This document shows, in pieces, positions 1-10,329 of a DNA stretch of 64,000 bases. The notes beneath the pieces were generated by a model, which did no database searches, had not been told where the DNA came from, and was given only the letters and a program-made list of their open reading frames with translations. Positions within the stretch are counted from its first letter, which is position 1. The number at the start of each line of letters is the position of its first letter. Both the position numbers and the translations under genes were made by a program. Origin of the DNA: Norana najaformis (taxonomy: Eukaryota; Annelida; Clitellata; Crassiclitellata; Hormogastridae); NCBI GenBank assembly GCA_964023275.1, contig OZ029914.1, positions 29,897,707 to 29,961,706 of the forward strand, written 5' to 3'.

Positions 1-640
1 ATGCCAGCCACTCTGTAACTTAACTCCTGTATAACTTTGCATGTTATTTTGAGTACAACGCAGCAAATAGGAAGGTAAAATCACTTTACATTCCGTACAA
101 GGGGACTTCAAATGGCGAGGCACCTATTCAAACGGGCAGCGGTGGTGAAGAACCTCACCCAATAAATTCATTGAAAAATGAGCATGGTTGAGGCCATATG
201 GTCGCTATAGGAAACCATGTACACTTACATGTTTAAGCGTGAAATGTATGCTCTTATGTCTATGCAAAATTTACTGAATTTTAGTACACATCAACTTGCT
301 AGGTGTCACTTTTAGATTTCAGCTTAGTGGCGCAGCGCAGTGGTATCAGTCCACATTCGTTCGCTAAATGATAGAATGATATCACGTGGTCACAGAATGA
401 TATCACGTGGTCCAAATTTGTGGTCATTTAGGTTTTCACATTAACTGTTTCCAATGAATCATGTTCTGATATAGAGCCAGCAGAAGCCAGTGTCACGAGC
501 CATACAAAAACAAGAGGAGGCCACAATGGCTGCATATAAAAACCAGTTGTAATTGTAACAAACAAAGGTAATAATACAAACTTCGACCTTGGAAAAATTT
601 ACAGTGGCTGAATCGTTTCTCTATAAGCGATGAACAATCA
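1..640. other. Anonymous non-coding DNA
   Basis: No gene or RNA is supportable here. The only local structure is a short tandem duplication: the 19-bp word AGAATGATATCACGTGGTC occurs at 373-391 and again at 394-412. ORFs over this stretch are short and low in complexity. Confidence 0.5.
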
Positions 641-654
641 CAAGTACAAATGCA

Positions 655-730
655 AATGCGCTGGCATACACACATACATACGCATGCATGCATGTATGCA
701 CGCACGCATACATACATACATACATACATG
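655..730. repeat. CATA/CATG microsatellite
   Basis: The stretch is an imperfect tetranucleotide run of CATA, CATG and CGCA words. The short ORFs that cross it on both strands (Thr-His or Met-Tyr-Val-Cys strings) are translations of the repeat and not genes. Confidence 0.85.
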
Positions 731-989
731 CTGTCATTATTCAACTCTAGTTGGGAACCTGTTGGTTGGGATTTGTGTGTGTGCATCATGCTCGGACTAA
801 TGAAAAACTGTGTTAATGCAACGAACAATACTTGAGTGATGCAAAGATGAAACAAGGCATATTTGTTAGCCCACAGATTAGGGAAACGATGAACTGCTTG
901 ACAAGATGCTTAAAGCAGTCAAGACGCTGAAGTGCAATATATCACTGAAAAAACATTTTGCCATTTATATATAGATTTCTTCCCCAGCC

Positions 990-1110
990 AATCTCGATAA
1001 CATTAATGATGAACATGGCAAGAAATATTACATAGATACAGCCAAAATGAAAAACTGATACCAGAGCCGATAGAATCCTAGTATGCTAGCTGACCATTGT
1101 TGGACATAGA
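990..1110 (+). pseudogene. Fragment of the 567-codon family (C-terminal motif)
   Basis: Plus-strand translation reads NLDNINDEHGKKYY, then a block aligning with the RFHQDIKTMENRYQGRW region of the intact minus-strand gene at 1704-3407, and then NPSMLADHCWT, which aligns with its MMADYCWN block. Three stops interrupt it: TGA at 1056 and TAG at 1071, both where the family has Trp, and TAG at 1107. Only this C-terminal part is present, so it is a dead fragment in the opposite orientation to the intact gene. The family membership is inferred from the alignment of these two blocks. Confidence 0.6.
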
Positions 1111-1407
1111 TCAAAGAAGCTTCTGGCATCGAATACAAACACAAATCACACGCGTAGGCCTACATTTTTAGTTTTTGTTCCTTTGATTGTGTAAGCACTT
1201 TGAAACTGTAAGCAATTATATGCAATTTGGCCTAATTCTGTTCGTAACATACATGCATTTTTCTCAGAAACTCTAAATGGTACAAAAAATTCGAACAAAA
1301 CCGTCGTATTCAGCATGGAAAATTCATTGAAATACACCAAAAGTTGGTGGAAATGCAAAACTGTTAACATTTGTTGTCCAGTAATTACACTGGCCAACAC
1401 ATAATTT

Positions 1408-1530
1408 GTTGCCTCAAATGTTAGAACTGTTTCTGGGTATATTTGACCTGCTGATTCCAGAAAAGGCACCAGTTTTCTCCCAGCAGGTCTAGTTTTCGAG
1501 ATATAGAACATTATGCCATATACCAGTCCT
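1408..1530. repeat. Left inverted repeat flanking the 567-codon gene
   Basis: Read on the minus strand, this segment aligns over about 120 bp with the plus strand at 3861-3986. Shared words include ATATCTC, AACTAGACCTG, TTTTCTG and GAATCAGC, and both end in GGCAAC. By eye it is a diverged match of roughly two thirds identity. The two copies face each other across the gene at 1704-3407. A 133-codon minus-strand ORF (1146-1547) lies over this repeat and shows no recognisable domain, so I treat it as incidental. Confidence 0.55.
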
Positions 1531-1703
1531 TGCCTCTGCTCGCCCATAAAACATAAGACTATAGCTATAATTATGTAGTGCTCAATTTATTATGTGATAC
1601 ACTAAATAAACATAATAATACAAATACTTAAAAGAAAATGGTAGTACCTGAAACTGTACTTACATGATACCAAACAGAACAAGTTTGTTATAAAAATTTC
1701 AAG

Positions 1704-3407
1704 TCATTCGACACCGAAGAAGCTCCTTTTGTACGATTTCCGAGTGTGGCATCTGCCGGAACAATCGCGCATAATATTCCAGCAATAGTCTGCCATCATG
1801 TGTGCATCCCATCTTCCTTGATATCGATTTTCCATTGTTTTGATGTCTTGGTGAAATCTTTCACCTTGCTCTTCGCTGAAGTCACCAAGATTCTCTGGAA
1901 AGCGATCTAAGTGACTGTGGAGATAATGGACTTTAATGCTCATGTTGCAGCCAAGCTTGTTGAAATGAAGAAGCATATCCTCTACTAGTTGTGCATAATT
2001 GTCTGCCTTCTTGTTGCCAAGAAAATTTTTAGTTACAAGAACAAAGGAAGACCAGGCACAAGATTCGATTTCATTCATTGATGGTATGAAAAGTGGGTCA
2101 TTCATAAGTTGCCTGATCTGTGGACCATCGAAGATTCCAGCCTTCAATTTTTCCATTGTAATTCCTGGTAACTTGTGTACTATGTATTCGAAGCATGAAC
2201 CTTCTTTATTCAAAGCCCTGACAAATTGTTTCATCAGGCCTAGCTTTATATGTAGTGGTGGCAGTATGATCCTATCTCGCGCCACCAAAGATTCCTTGAT
2301 TACATTTTGAGCTCCAACCACCATGTCTTTCCTCGAAGGCCAATCTTTTCTTGTCCAATGTTCATGCTTGGCTCTACTGTCCCAAAGACATAAAAAGCAG
2401 GGATACTTTGTATAGCCACTTTGTTGACCAAGGAGGAAATTTACCATCTTCAAGTCTACACAAATTACCCATTGATGTTCTTTGTATTTTATCTTTTCCA
2501 GTACTAAAGAGATGGCATTGTACTCTTCTTTCATCCTGGTGGAGTGACCGATTGGAATAGAACCAAATTTGTTGCCGTTATTTAAAAGCACACATTTCAG
2601 ACTACGTTTTGAACTGTCGATAAAAAGACGCCACTCATCTGGGCTGTAATCCGACAGACCAATTTTCTTCAATAAGTTGCTGATGTCATTACAGAATACT
2701 GGGTTGTTGTCTTCGGTAAAGAATGGCAGCAAATCCTTTTCTCTGTTTCTATAAATTGTAATTTTCGTTCCAGGCTGAAGTGCATTCTTTTCCTTTAGTC
2801 TGGACGCAAGCAATTCAGAGGACTCTTTGGAAAGATTTAAGTCCCTGATCAGATCACTCAACTCTTTTTGGTCAAAACGTTCACTGTGTGAAGTTGATTG
2901 GAAATCACTGTCACTGCCCCCACTTTCTTCACTTTCGTCATCTTGTCCGATATTGGACATGCAAGTCTCATCGTCTGAGAGCTGAGGTAGTTCGCGAAAA
3001 GGTGGAACTGGTACAATATCCGAATGCGGAACAGGTCTCCTGGCTGAAGGTATATCAGGGTAAGACAACTTGTGACGATTATTTCGATTGATGCCTATGA
3101 TATTAACCATACAAAAGTAACAGTCGTCGAAGTGGTTTATCTGTTCCCTCCAAACCATCGGTACACCAAATTTCAGGCAGCTTCTCTTTCCAATTGTCCA
3201 GTGGCGCAATTGTTCGATACAAGTTTTGCATACTGTATGAGGAGCCCATTGCTTATCTTGATCTCCAAGTTTGACACCAAAATAACCTACATATGCTCTT
3301 TTTACAAACTCAGAAATCGGTTTCCTGTTTTCTTTTAGTGTGTATTCCCCACAAATGTAGCAGAATATGTCTGGATGGTTAATGCAGCTCCGTCTGGAAG
3401 TAGCCAT
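1704..3407 (-). CDS. Intact 567-aa protein of a multicopy invertebrate family, Cys4 N-terminus, function unknown
   Basis: This is a single uninterrupted ORF of 567 codons starting with MATSRRSCINHPDIFCYICG. Two CxxC pairs at C16/C19 and C60/C63 have the spacing of a zinc-binding ZAD-like domain, with a further CYFC pair at about 96-99. An acidic Ser/Glu/Asp linker follows (about 145-180). The central region has a CVDLKMVNFLLG block followed by YPCFLCLWDSR. The C-terminus has SEEQGERFHQD and MMADYCW. From memory, similar proteins occur as many near-identical unnamed genes in arthropods, Hydra and molluscs; no function is known to me. The isolated Asp in CVDLK and Glu in the EEQGERF block could be acidic residues of an RNase H-like transposase fold, but that is inference. 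Flanking inverted repeats and pseudogene fragments support a mobile origin. The start is the first Met of the open frame, just ahead of the Cys domain. Confidence 0.7.
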   Translation of the reverse strand: MATSRRSCINHPDIFCYICGEYTLKENRKPISEFVKRAYVGYFGVKLGDQDKQWAPHTVCKTCIEQLRHWTIGKRSCLKFGVPMVWREQINHFDDCYFCMVNIIGINRNNRHKLSYPDIPSARRPVPHSDIVPVPPFRELPQLSDDETCMSNIGQDDESEESGGSDSDFQSTSHSERFDQKELSDLIRDLNLSKESSELLASRLKEKNALQPGTKITIYRNREKDLLPFFTEDNNPVFCNDISNLLKKIGLSDYSPDEWRLFIDSSKRSLKCVLLNNGNKFGSIPIGHSTRMKEEYNAISLVLEKIKYKEHQWVICVDLKMVNFLLGQQSGYTKYPCFLCLWDSRAKHEHWTRKDWPSRKDMVVGAQNVIKESLVARDRIILPPLHIKLGLMKQFVRALNKEGSCFEYIVHKLPGITMEKLKAGIFDGPQIRQLMNDPLFIPSMNEIESCAWSSFVLVTKNFLGNKKADNYAQLVEDMLLHFNKLGCNMSIKVHYLHSHLDRFPENLGDFSEEQGERFHQDIKTMENRYQGRWDAHMMADYCWNIMRDCSGRCHTRKSYKRSFFGVE

Positions 3408-3860
3408 AACCTTAAGGATGTTCGCATCTGAGGAATTAAATGACTAACCTAAAAAATAGTAAGAACATGTAGTTATTTAATGCTCACATTCACAGATTGT
3501 TCTTGCGACCAACTCTTAATATGCCCTAAGACGACTGCGGCTGCTCTAGCTTTCAGGAGGCGGTTTATATAGGCTATAAATGCTGACTTCAGCATAATCT
3601 ATTTACATAGTTCGAAACCAACCATGAAACGCTGTATAAGCACAAATAAATTCTAAATGAGGCCATGAATTTAGTGCTGAGTAAGCTGTAGGCTACGGAA
3701 TAGTTATTTCGTTGAATCAGCAATATCTCAGCACGCGGCAAGATATGCTGATTTTACATTATAAGGATGTAGGCATTATATGAATCAGCAAGAATTATAA
3801 TTAGCCATAAATAAAGCTTATTATGACATTTTAGTTTTGCCAAAGACATCGTTTAAAGAG

Positions 3861-3986
3861 TGGACTGGGTTTTCTTTACAAAATCGACGATATCTCAGAA
3901 ACTAGACCTGATGCACTCAATCCAATGACATTTTCTGAATCAGCGCCCAAAATTACCCCAAGAACAGGTCTAAAACCGAAGGCAAC
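3861..3986. repeat. Right inverted repeat flanking the 567-codon gene
   Basis: This is the partner of 1408-1530 in inverted orientation. It begins near GGACTGG and runs through ATATCTCAGAAACTAGACC to CCGAAGGCAAC. It lies about 450 bp upstream of the gene start. I see no short perfect terminal repeat or target duplication, so the true element ends are not fixed. Confidence 0.5.
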
Positions 3987-4313
3987 AAGAAAAAATTTTT
4001 TTTCTGTTGGCCAGTGTTATTCAGACTTAGTTGTCTACCACATCGTCATTAGCACCAGATAAATCCGTAAACTCTGCTTGGCGACACACAGTTCATACAA
4101 TTTTAATGCCGAGAAGTGTTGTTACTGGTTCATACTTCAAAGCGCTTCGTTTGAGTTATGGCTCAGCGGAGACTACGAGGAACAGTAGACACACAAATTG
4201 CAGTTTACAATAGTTTGAAACAAAAGCCTTTCTCGCTTTTTTAAATGACTCACAGCATACTCCATAATGAAGGACGACTACCCTCGCTCAAACATTGAAC
4301 CCAGGCTAGACCT

Positions 4314-4480
4314 TTGTTATTGGTGCCACCGACTCGTAGGCTGTTGCTTTTAGTGCATTCAACCCATAGACTGTTGTTATCGGGGTCTGCAACCCACAGA
4401 CTCTTCTTGTTGATGCATCAGACTCAGACTGTTGCTGTTTTTGCCTCCTACCCTCAGGTGGCTGTTATTGGTCCCTCCAA
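4314..4480. repeat. Degenerate ~38-bp tandem repeat
   Basis: Four to five imperfect units each contain a variant of CAACCCATAGACTGTTGTTAT, for example CTGTTGCTTTTAGTGCATTC and CTCTTCTTGTTGATGCATC. The ORF crossing it on the plus strand (TRRLLLL.., THRLLLSG..) is a repeat translation. Confidence 0.5.
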
Positions 4481-4483
4481 CCC

Positions 4484-4940
4484 ATCATCATCATCGTCGT
4501 CGTCGTCATTATCATCGTCATCATCATCAATTGCTGATGCCAGCCATTTTGCCTCAATGGGTGCGAATAAATGACCTCCATTTTCCCGGTCATTTACCAA
4601 GTCCAGTGCTCCTCTCATGCACAGTCAGATTCTCACTGTGCCTTCGTTTATATTGTCTACCCAGCTCAATCTTCGCTTTCCTTTCTTTCTTTTTCTCTCG
4701 GGTTTCTTTCATGTAAAGCATTGTGTCCGATTCGATCAACTGGCATTCTTTTCACATGGCCAAACCATCGGAGTCTTCACTGAATGACTTGGTCCAGCAG
4801 AGTTGTTTGGATGTCTAGTAACTGTCCTATGTCATCAATTCTAATTTTTTCTAGTCTTGAAATTCCTGCGATTTTTCGTAGCCAACTCGTTTATGCTGCG
4901 AGCAATTTTACTCTTGTTTTCGCATTGTTCAGCATTCAGC
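4484..4940 (-). mobile_element. 3' end of a non-LTR retrotransposon with a GAT-type tail
   Basis: The minus strand encodes pieces of the conserved C-terminus of a LINE reverse transcriptase: a WFGHVKRM-like block, then a basic KRRLSWVDNI block, then GALDLVNDREN and a match to the LRSFYGTIVAK-type end seen at 46.5 kb. Several stops and frame changes interrupt it. Beyond the ORF end, the minus strand runs into a GATGATGATGACGAT tail, which is the plus-strand ATC run at 4484-4532. It is a dead, 5'-truncated copy of the same group as the fragments at 45.4-46.6 and 55.9-56.9 kb. Confidence 0.6.
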
Positions 4941-5159
4941 CCTAAAGAGGAAAATGGGTTATATCATCGTCTCATATAACCTTGTCTTGATTTTCTTTGT
5001 AACTTACCTGCTTCTCCATATCCTGCTCATTTTTCCCAAAACAATTGTGAGGTGCGTCCAATTCTCCTTGCGCCACGGACGACCGTCCTGAAGCCCTGAA
5101 AAAGAAAGTGGATGGCTTTGACATGTGATACCTTAGGAGGATCCGCAACATCACCTATA

Positions 5160-5690
5160 TTTACTCTGGCCTTTGAGAGACTTCATCTTGGTCTACAGCG
5201 AACATTAAATGTGCCTGAGATTCAGATTTACAGACTTTGTTCGCGTAAAAAATAACAATAAATCCATTAAAAGGGTGACAAAAGGACCTGGGGGTCCAGA
5301 TTCGTGAGTAAGGCACAGTGGATAGAAATTGCGATAAGGTGACCATCTGAAAAACAACATGCCTCGTATTGTTGTTTCTATATCTGCTGTCTCACTGCCA
5401 AAACTAAGCCTATTTATGCTATAAGATACACCAAGAAGATGGAGCTATAGAAGAAAGCAATAGATTCTATTTTTGAACATTCGATAGCCATTTCCAGTAT
5501 GGATTTGATACCAACAAGCGATTTCCGTTACACACTCATTGCACACTCATTTTCTATCACGTCTGTATCTAAATGTGCGGCACTGTGGACCTTCAAAGGT
5601 GGGACAGAGGCATAATGACTGTCGCTATTACTTTGTGTCCCTAACATGCAGTGATCAGATCTGCGAAAGGCGATAATTTGCGTCATTTTG
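5160..5690. other. Anonymous DNA
   Basis: I see no gene, RNA or repeat family that I can support. ORFs are below 100 codons and without recognisable motifs. Confidence 0.4.
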
Positions 5691-5692
5691 TC

Positions 5693-5693
5693 T

Positions 5694-5748
<55 letters not shown>

Positions 5749-5769
5749 GGACGGACAGACAGACAGACG
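5693..5769. repeat. CAGA microsatellite
   Basis: This is a nearly pure run of ACAG/CAGA, about 19 tetranucleotides, with a few CGGA variants at the right end. The minus-strand ORF of Ser-Val-Cys-Leu repeats through it is an artefact. Confidence 0.95.
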
Positions 5770-6052
5770 AAATAAGAAGGCAGTAAGAAGGCAGTGGTTG
5801 TTCCGAAAAAGGTAGCAACTAGCTCTCAGCGGCACCTGGCGAATGAATGACAGCATTAAACGAGAGTCTTTTATTTGAATTCCATAATAATTTATTACAA
5901 TATAAATTTCATTAACTACGAGTAAATGGAATTTCGTTTAATCCCACAAGGTTACACTGGATGTGCTCTGACAACAGACCGTTTATATTCCAGCTACATT
6001 ACTATCTACGCCTTTGTGAGGTTCTTGAAAGGCGATATATAATTAGCCAGAT

Positions 6053-6174
6053 ACCAACCTACCTACCTACGTACCTACGTACCTACCTACCTACCTGCCT
6101 ACATACATACATATATACATAAATACATACATACATAAATACATGCATACATAAATACATACATACATATATAC
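6053..6174. repeat. CTAC/CATA microsatellite
   Basis: The first half is CTAC/GTAC tetramers and the second half is CATA/AATA tetramers. It is a compound microsatellite. Confidence 0.9.
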
Positions 6175-6179
6175 GTGCT

Positions 6180-7098
6180 GCATGCATAGACATGCACACT
6201 GCGTCCATGCAAGCACAATTTTAAAGAATAGCATGCCTTATTAGAGCAGCACCACTACAGCTCTGTTAATCATCATAATCACTTCACGTCTTCCGTTCTT
6301 CCCTTTCATTAAATATATTTAGCACACCTCATCAAGACTGCTACTCAGAAGCCCTTTCAACCCAGCCTCGGCGCTAGAGAACAGACATTAATTTATACTT
6401 AGCATCTCAAATGCGTATGCTAGCATCAATACCAAAGTGGGTTGATGCTCTTTTTAAATCCCTAGTCCATAGCTTCTCCTGACAACCAGGTATATTGCCC
6501 TAAAATCGCCACAGACCCTGGAGGTTAGAAGTTCTGATGTTCGTTGGTTTTTGGAGAAAGATGCAGATCAGAGCAATCCTCGTGATCAAAGCCTTCAGGT
6601 ATAGAAAGTCAAAAAGCAATTACGTGCCTCCTTCAGTTTCCCGGCCACTGCCTTCATCAGCTCTTGCTCCACCTCTTTGTAATGACAAGTATCATCTCAC
6701 ATGTTACCTAAATTTAAGTCTAAACTGCTCAGAAGTAGTTCCGTGCATCGAAGCATCCCGGTTAGATTCAGCTGCGCATATCTGTCTTGTATATTTGCCT
6801 GCGTTAGAAAATATTTTATATATCATATAATAGTTCTATATAGTTTAATGCACGTGCGCTTGACAGATGTAAATAAAGGCGACTTATATACTTACTGACT
6901 TACTTCATCTGACTGCCACCCAATCATCTAGATGCTAGATGAGAGAATTAGATATTCTCTAAATATACTAATGGTTTGCTTCTTCATCTGCTTCATGTTT
7001 TAAATTATTTAGTCATAAAACTCCTAAACGCTTCAAATTTGAGTTTTATTAGCTCAGTTTGTTCTGGTTCTTTCCTGTCTTTGGATCGAGCTTCAAAA
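6180..7098. other. Anonymous DNA with a possible LINE 3' tail at 6855-6905
   Basis: No gene is supportable. At 6865-6905 an AATAAAG signal is followed by TATACTTACTGACTTACTT, which resembles the 3' end of the LINE at 12.06-14.33 kb (AATAAAGAATATACTTACTTACTT). This may be an old 3' scrap of that family. Confidence 0.3.
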
Positions 7099-7216
7099 GC
7101 AACACCGACCAATTATGTCTCCCAATCGGAATCCATCCGATGCAATAATCTCGTAAGGGAAACCCACTGCTTTTTGCAGTGCTACTGTACTAGAAACAGA
7201 ACCCATTATAAAGAGC
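7099..7216 (+). repeat. Dispersed ~118-bp repeat, copy 1
   Basis: The block from GCAACACCGACCAATTATG through AATCTCGTAAGGGAAACC to AACAGAACCCATTATAA matches 10161-10275 in the same orientation with few differences. The family is unknown. Confidence 0.75.
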
Positions 7217-7436
7217 TAACATTAGAGCCTGAAGCTGTAATTTCTCAAGCATCAGCGCCTTAGGGAACAGAACCCTATTACATGCGTGAACGATTGATGC
7301 TATAGCACTGTTCATCAGGGTTCAAAGTTCAAAACTGAATACCTTTTATACAAAAAAAAATATGCCTCTCTGATGAATCATAAATTTCGCCCATCGCCTG
7401 ATAAGAAAGCGCAATTAAACGAACTTATATCCAGAA

Positions 7437-7516
7437 AACTAGGATTCTATCGCCTCTGGTATCAGTTTTTCATTTTGGCTATGTCTAGGTAATAGCTTTT
7501 GCCATGTTCAATATAA
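7437..7516 (-). pseudogene. Second fragment of the 567-codon family
   Basis: On the minus strand it reads YIEHGKSYYLDIAKMKN, stop, YQRR, stop, NPS. It aligns closely with the fragment at 990-1110 and has the same two stop codons (TGA and TAG) at the same alignment columns. Outside these ~80 bp the two fragments diverge. Confidence 0.6.
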
Positions 7517-7519
7517 GTA

Positions 7520-8580
7520 AATGAGGCGTATGGATAAATATTTACACATCACCATGTGCGACATATCAAACTGCTGAAACTCCACTCTGATGAATTTAGG
7601 AATGCGTGATTGAAGGTAAGCTGAAGATGTTTTGTGAGACATTCATAGCGGAACAGTTCAAATTCTTAGTGGGATATTCTTAAAATATCAGCTATGAAAT
7701 CTTACTGAAATGTTGCAGTTGTTTCTCGCAAGGTGTACACGATGAGGCCGTGTCGTGTATTACGTATACCCTGAATTTCAACAACTTAGATAACTCTGCT
7801 GTTTAACTGAATTGTATAATAGGGCCTATCTCATTGGCTTCCTTGGAATAGTCCTCCTTTTTCTCGGCTTCTTTTCACTGACCAGAAGCCCTACGTGACC
7901 TTGACCCAACTCGACACTTACAGTTTATCTCAGACCAAACTGTCATATTTTATTTGAAGCTTTAATTTTTAAGCTTGGGTTTATGCAGATCTGGTGATGT
8001 AATTTGTATTATTGCTAAGCTGAATGCACTTGTGTTTTCCATATCCATATCCATCGCCGTAATCCGTCTTTTATCCAGTGCCATAAGATTCATAGGACGG
8101 GATTTTCTACCCACGTCAAAAACGTGTCATGTTTTGTGCGCTTTTAGTGTTACAAGAAAGACGTAGGCCTACATCTGACAACATAAGTGCATATAGATGC
8201 ATACAAGAATACTCGGTATAATATCTGCATATAAAAGGTATGTATTGGGACCTATGCGTATGAGTATTGGTACCTTGAAAGGAATTTCTGCTATACGTTT
8301 AGATTATGTAGTGCGTGTGTGAATGTAGTGACGTTAATGCAATTAATGTTAGACGATGTTTTCGTCTACTCGTGTCCACTCACATCAGAACCTTGATGCA
8401 GATCTGATGCTGTTTGACAATCCCTCTTATTTCGTCTGAACAGTAATGAAAACTCTTTTCCCGAAACGTAAAAACTAACGATGATTGATATTGGTCGTAA
8501 TAACTTGCCGAGAAAGTTATCTGACAGCTTTGACTTAACACTACCATAGATCTGCTTAGGCCCCAGCATAAACTTATCAT
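7520..8580. other. Anonymous DNA
   Basis: No gene, RNA or clear repeat is seen. Two overlapping minus-strand ORFs under 90 codons near 8.4-8.6 kb have no family signature. Confidence 0.4.
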
Positions 8581-9138
8581 ACATGAATGCAAAACATAAG
8601 AGACAATGTTCTATACTTATGTACATTATTGCAGGTTAGTCTAGGGGAAGAACTAAACACCCACCGTAGTTTAAAATGGTATATATTTTTAAAAAAAATC
8701 GGAGTCACGTGTACACAGGAAACGACCACAGCGGTCCAACGAACATCAGAATCTCCACAAAACACAGCGTCAACTTCACAAGAAAATGTCATCCACGGCG
8801 GGAGACAGAATCAACATCAAAACTATCAACTTCAAAACGACATCTTCAAAACGATCAACCTCAAAATAACTTCTCCCGAGTCCGGCCCCTCAACAGAGCA
8901 AAACCACCAACAGGGCCAAACCAAAAGCCGGATTGAATTCAACTCACACTCGCGCCTATTTTATAGGCTGGAGTTCCCGCCCGACAAGGGACACTCCTTC
9001 TCTACATATCTGTTGCAGGTGGCACCAGCAGGTAGCATTCTAGCCCCCCTGCCCGCACGTGCCAGCCCTCAACAACATATACAACATTGTCTTCTATATT
9101 TGTCTCTTTGGTATGCATATACAATGCTAACGCTTATA

Positions 9139-9241
<103 letters not shown>

Positions 9242-9417
9242 AAGGTTAACTACACAACGTTATAATGCATTTTGTATTTTAGGTGATAAAAAGTTTATTA
9301 TCTCATCTGATGTCATAAGATGAATCCTGTAAGTAGTCTGCACATACATTATATACATTATGCAACTGCATGTTATAAGTAAGGTATATATATATATAAT
9401 GATATATGAACAGTGAG

Positions 9418-9474
9418 CAGTATTATTATTGTTGTTGCTGTTGTTGCTGTCATCGTCGTCGTTGTTGTTGTAAC
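9418..9474. repeat. TTG/TCG trinucleotide microsatellite
   Basis: An imperfect run of TTG, CTG and TCG triplets. Confidence 0.85.
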
Positions 9475-10160
9475 TAAATACTATGTACAAAGCATCATAC
9501 TCACAATTGCTATTTATAATTTGTCAGACGTAACTAACTTATCTGTTTTGAAAGGCGTTTTTAATATGCAAGTAGGTTTTTTACACCAACCACGTCATAA
9601 ATACTAACCCGTTCTTCAGCATATCTTCATCTGACGTGTGTCTTCATATAAAGGGCTTCACCTCACCCTTCCCCGTCTCGAAGCCCTAACTGGCCGTCAT
9701 CTGATCGTGGGGGTGCAGCAAGACTGAGGGATCGGACTGCTATGCCATTTCGAGAACTCTTTCAAAGGCTTATTACTTCGCCAGGGTTATTCTCTGGCTT
9801 CTAGTGTCTACTTATGGTAGGCCTAATTGGCTCACAGGGTGCCTCCTGCCCTAGATCGTGTGTACCAATTGTCCTTTCCGAGTGTGATGACGCTGTGATC
9901 TTTGAATGCTGCGCTCGGGATTTGAAACCCGACGTGTTTATCCCATCTGTCATACGAAATCAGCAATTTGTAGTTAAGCCGCGCAAACCATTCGGAATTA
10001 GAAGGTCAGTTGACATATTATCAGCGCTTTAGTCTAACAACTCTTCACCTGGATAACAGCTTCGTTGGAAAAAATGACTGAAAGAAGAGCGTAGTATACG
10101 ATAAAGGTAACAGGTAAAGGTAACACCTGCCCATAAACGCAAAACGATGATATCTTGTCA

Positions 10161-10275
10161 GCAACGACTAATTATGTCTCCGATTCGGAATCAATTCGAA
10201 GCAATTTAATCTCGTAAGGGAAACCTACTTTTTGCAGTGCTACTCCACTGGAAACAGAACCCATTATAAGCAACG
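10161..10275 (+). repeat. Dispersed ~118-bp repeat, copy 2
   Basis: Matches 7099-7216 in the same orientation, including AATTATGTCTCC, AATCTCGTAAGGGAAACC and AACAGAACCCATTATAA. It lies immediately before the tandem array that starts near 10.33 kb. Confidence 0.75.
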
Positions 10276-10329
10276 ACAGGACGAATTTGTAACCTTCCAA
10301 ATTGCTAATAATCACACTTTTACCTTTTG

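Noticed and set aside
5528-5818. Ser-Val-Cys-Leu repeat protein
   Set aside because: It is a translation of the CAGA microsatellite.
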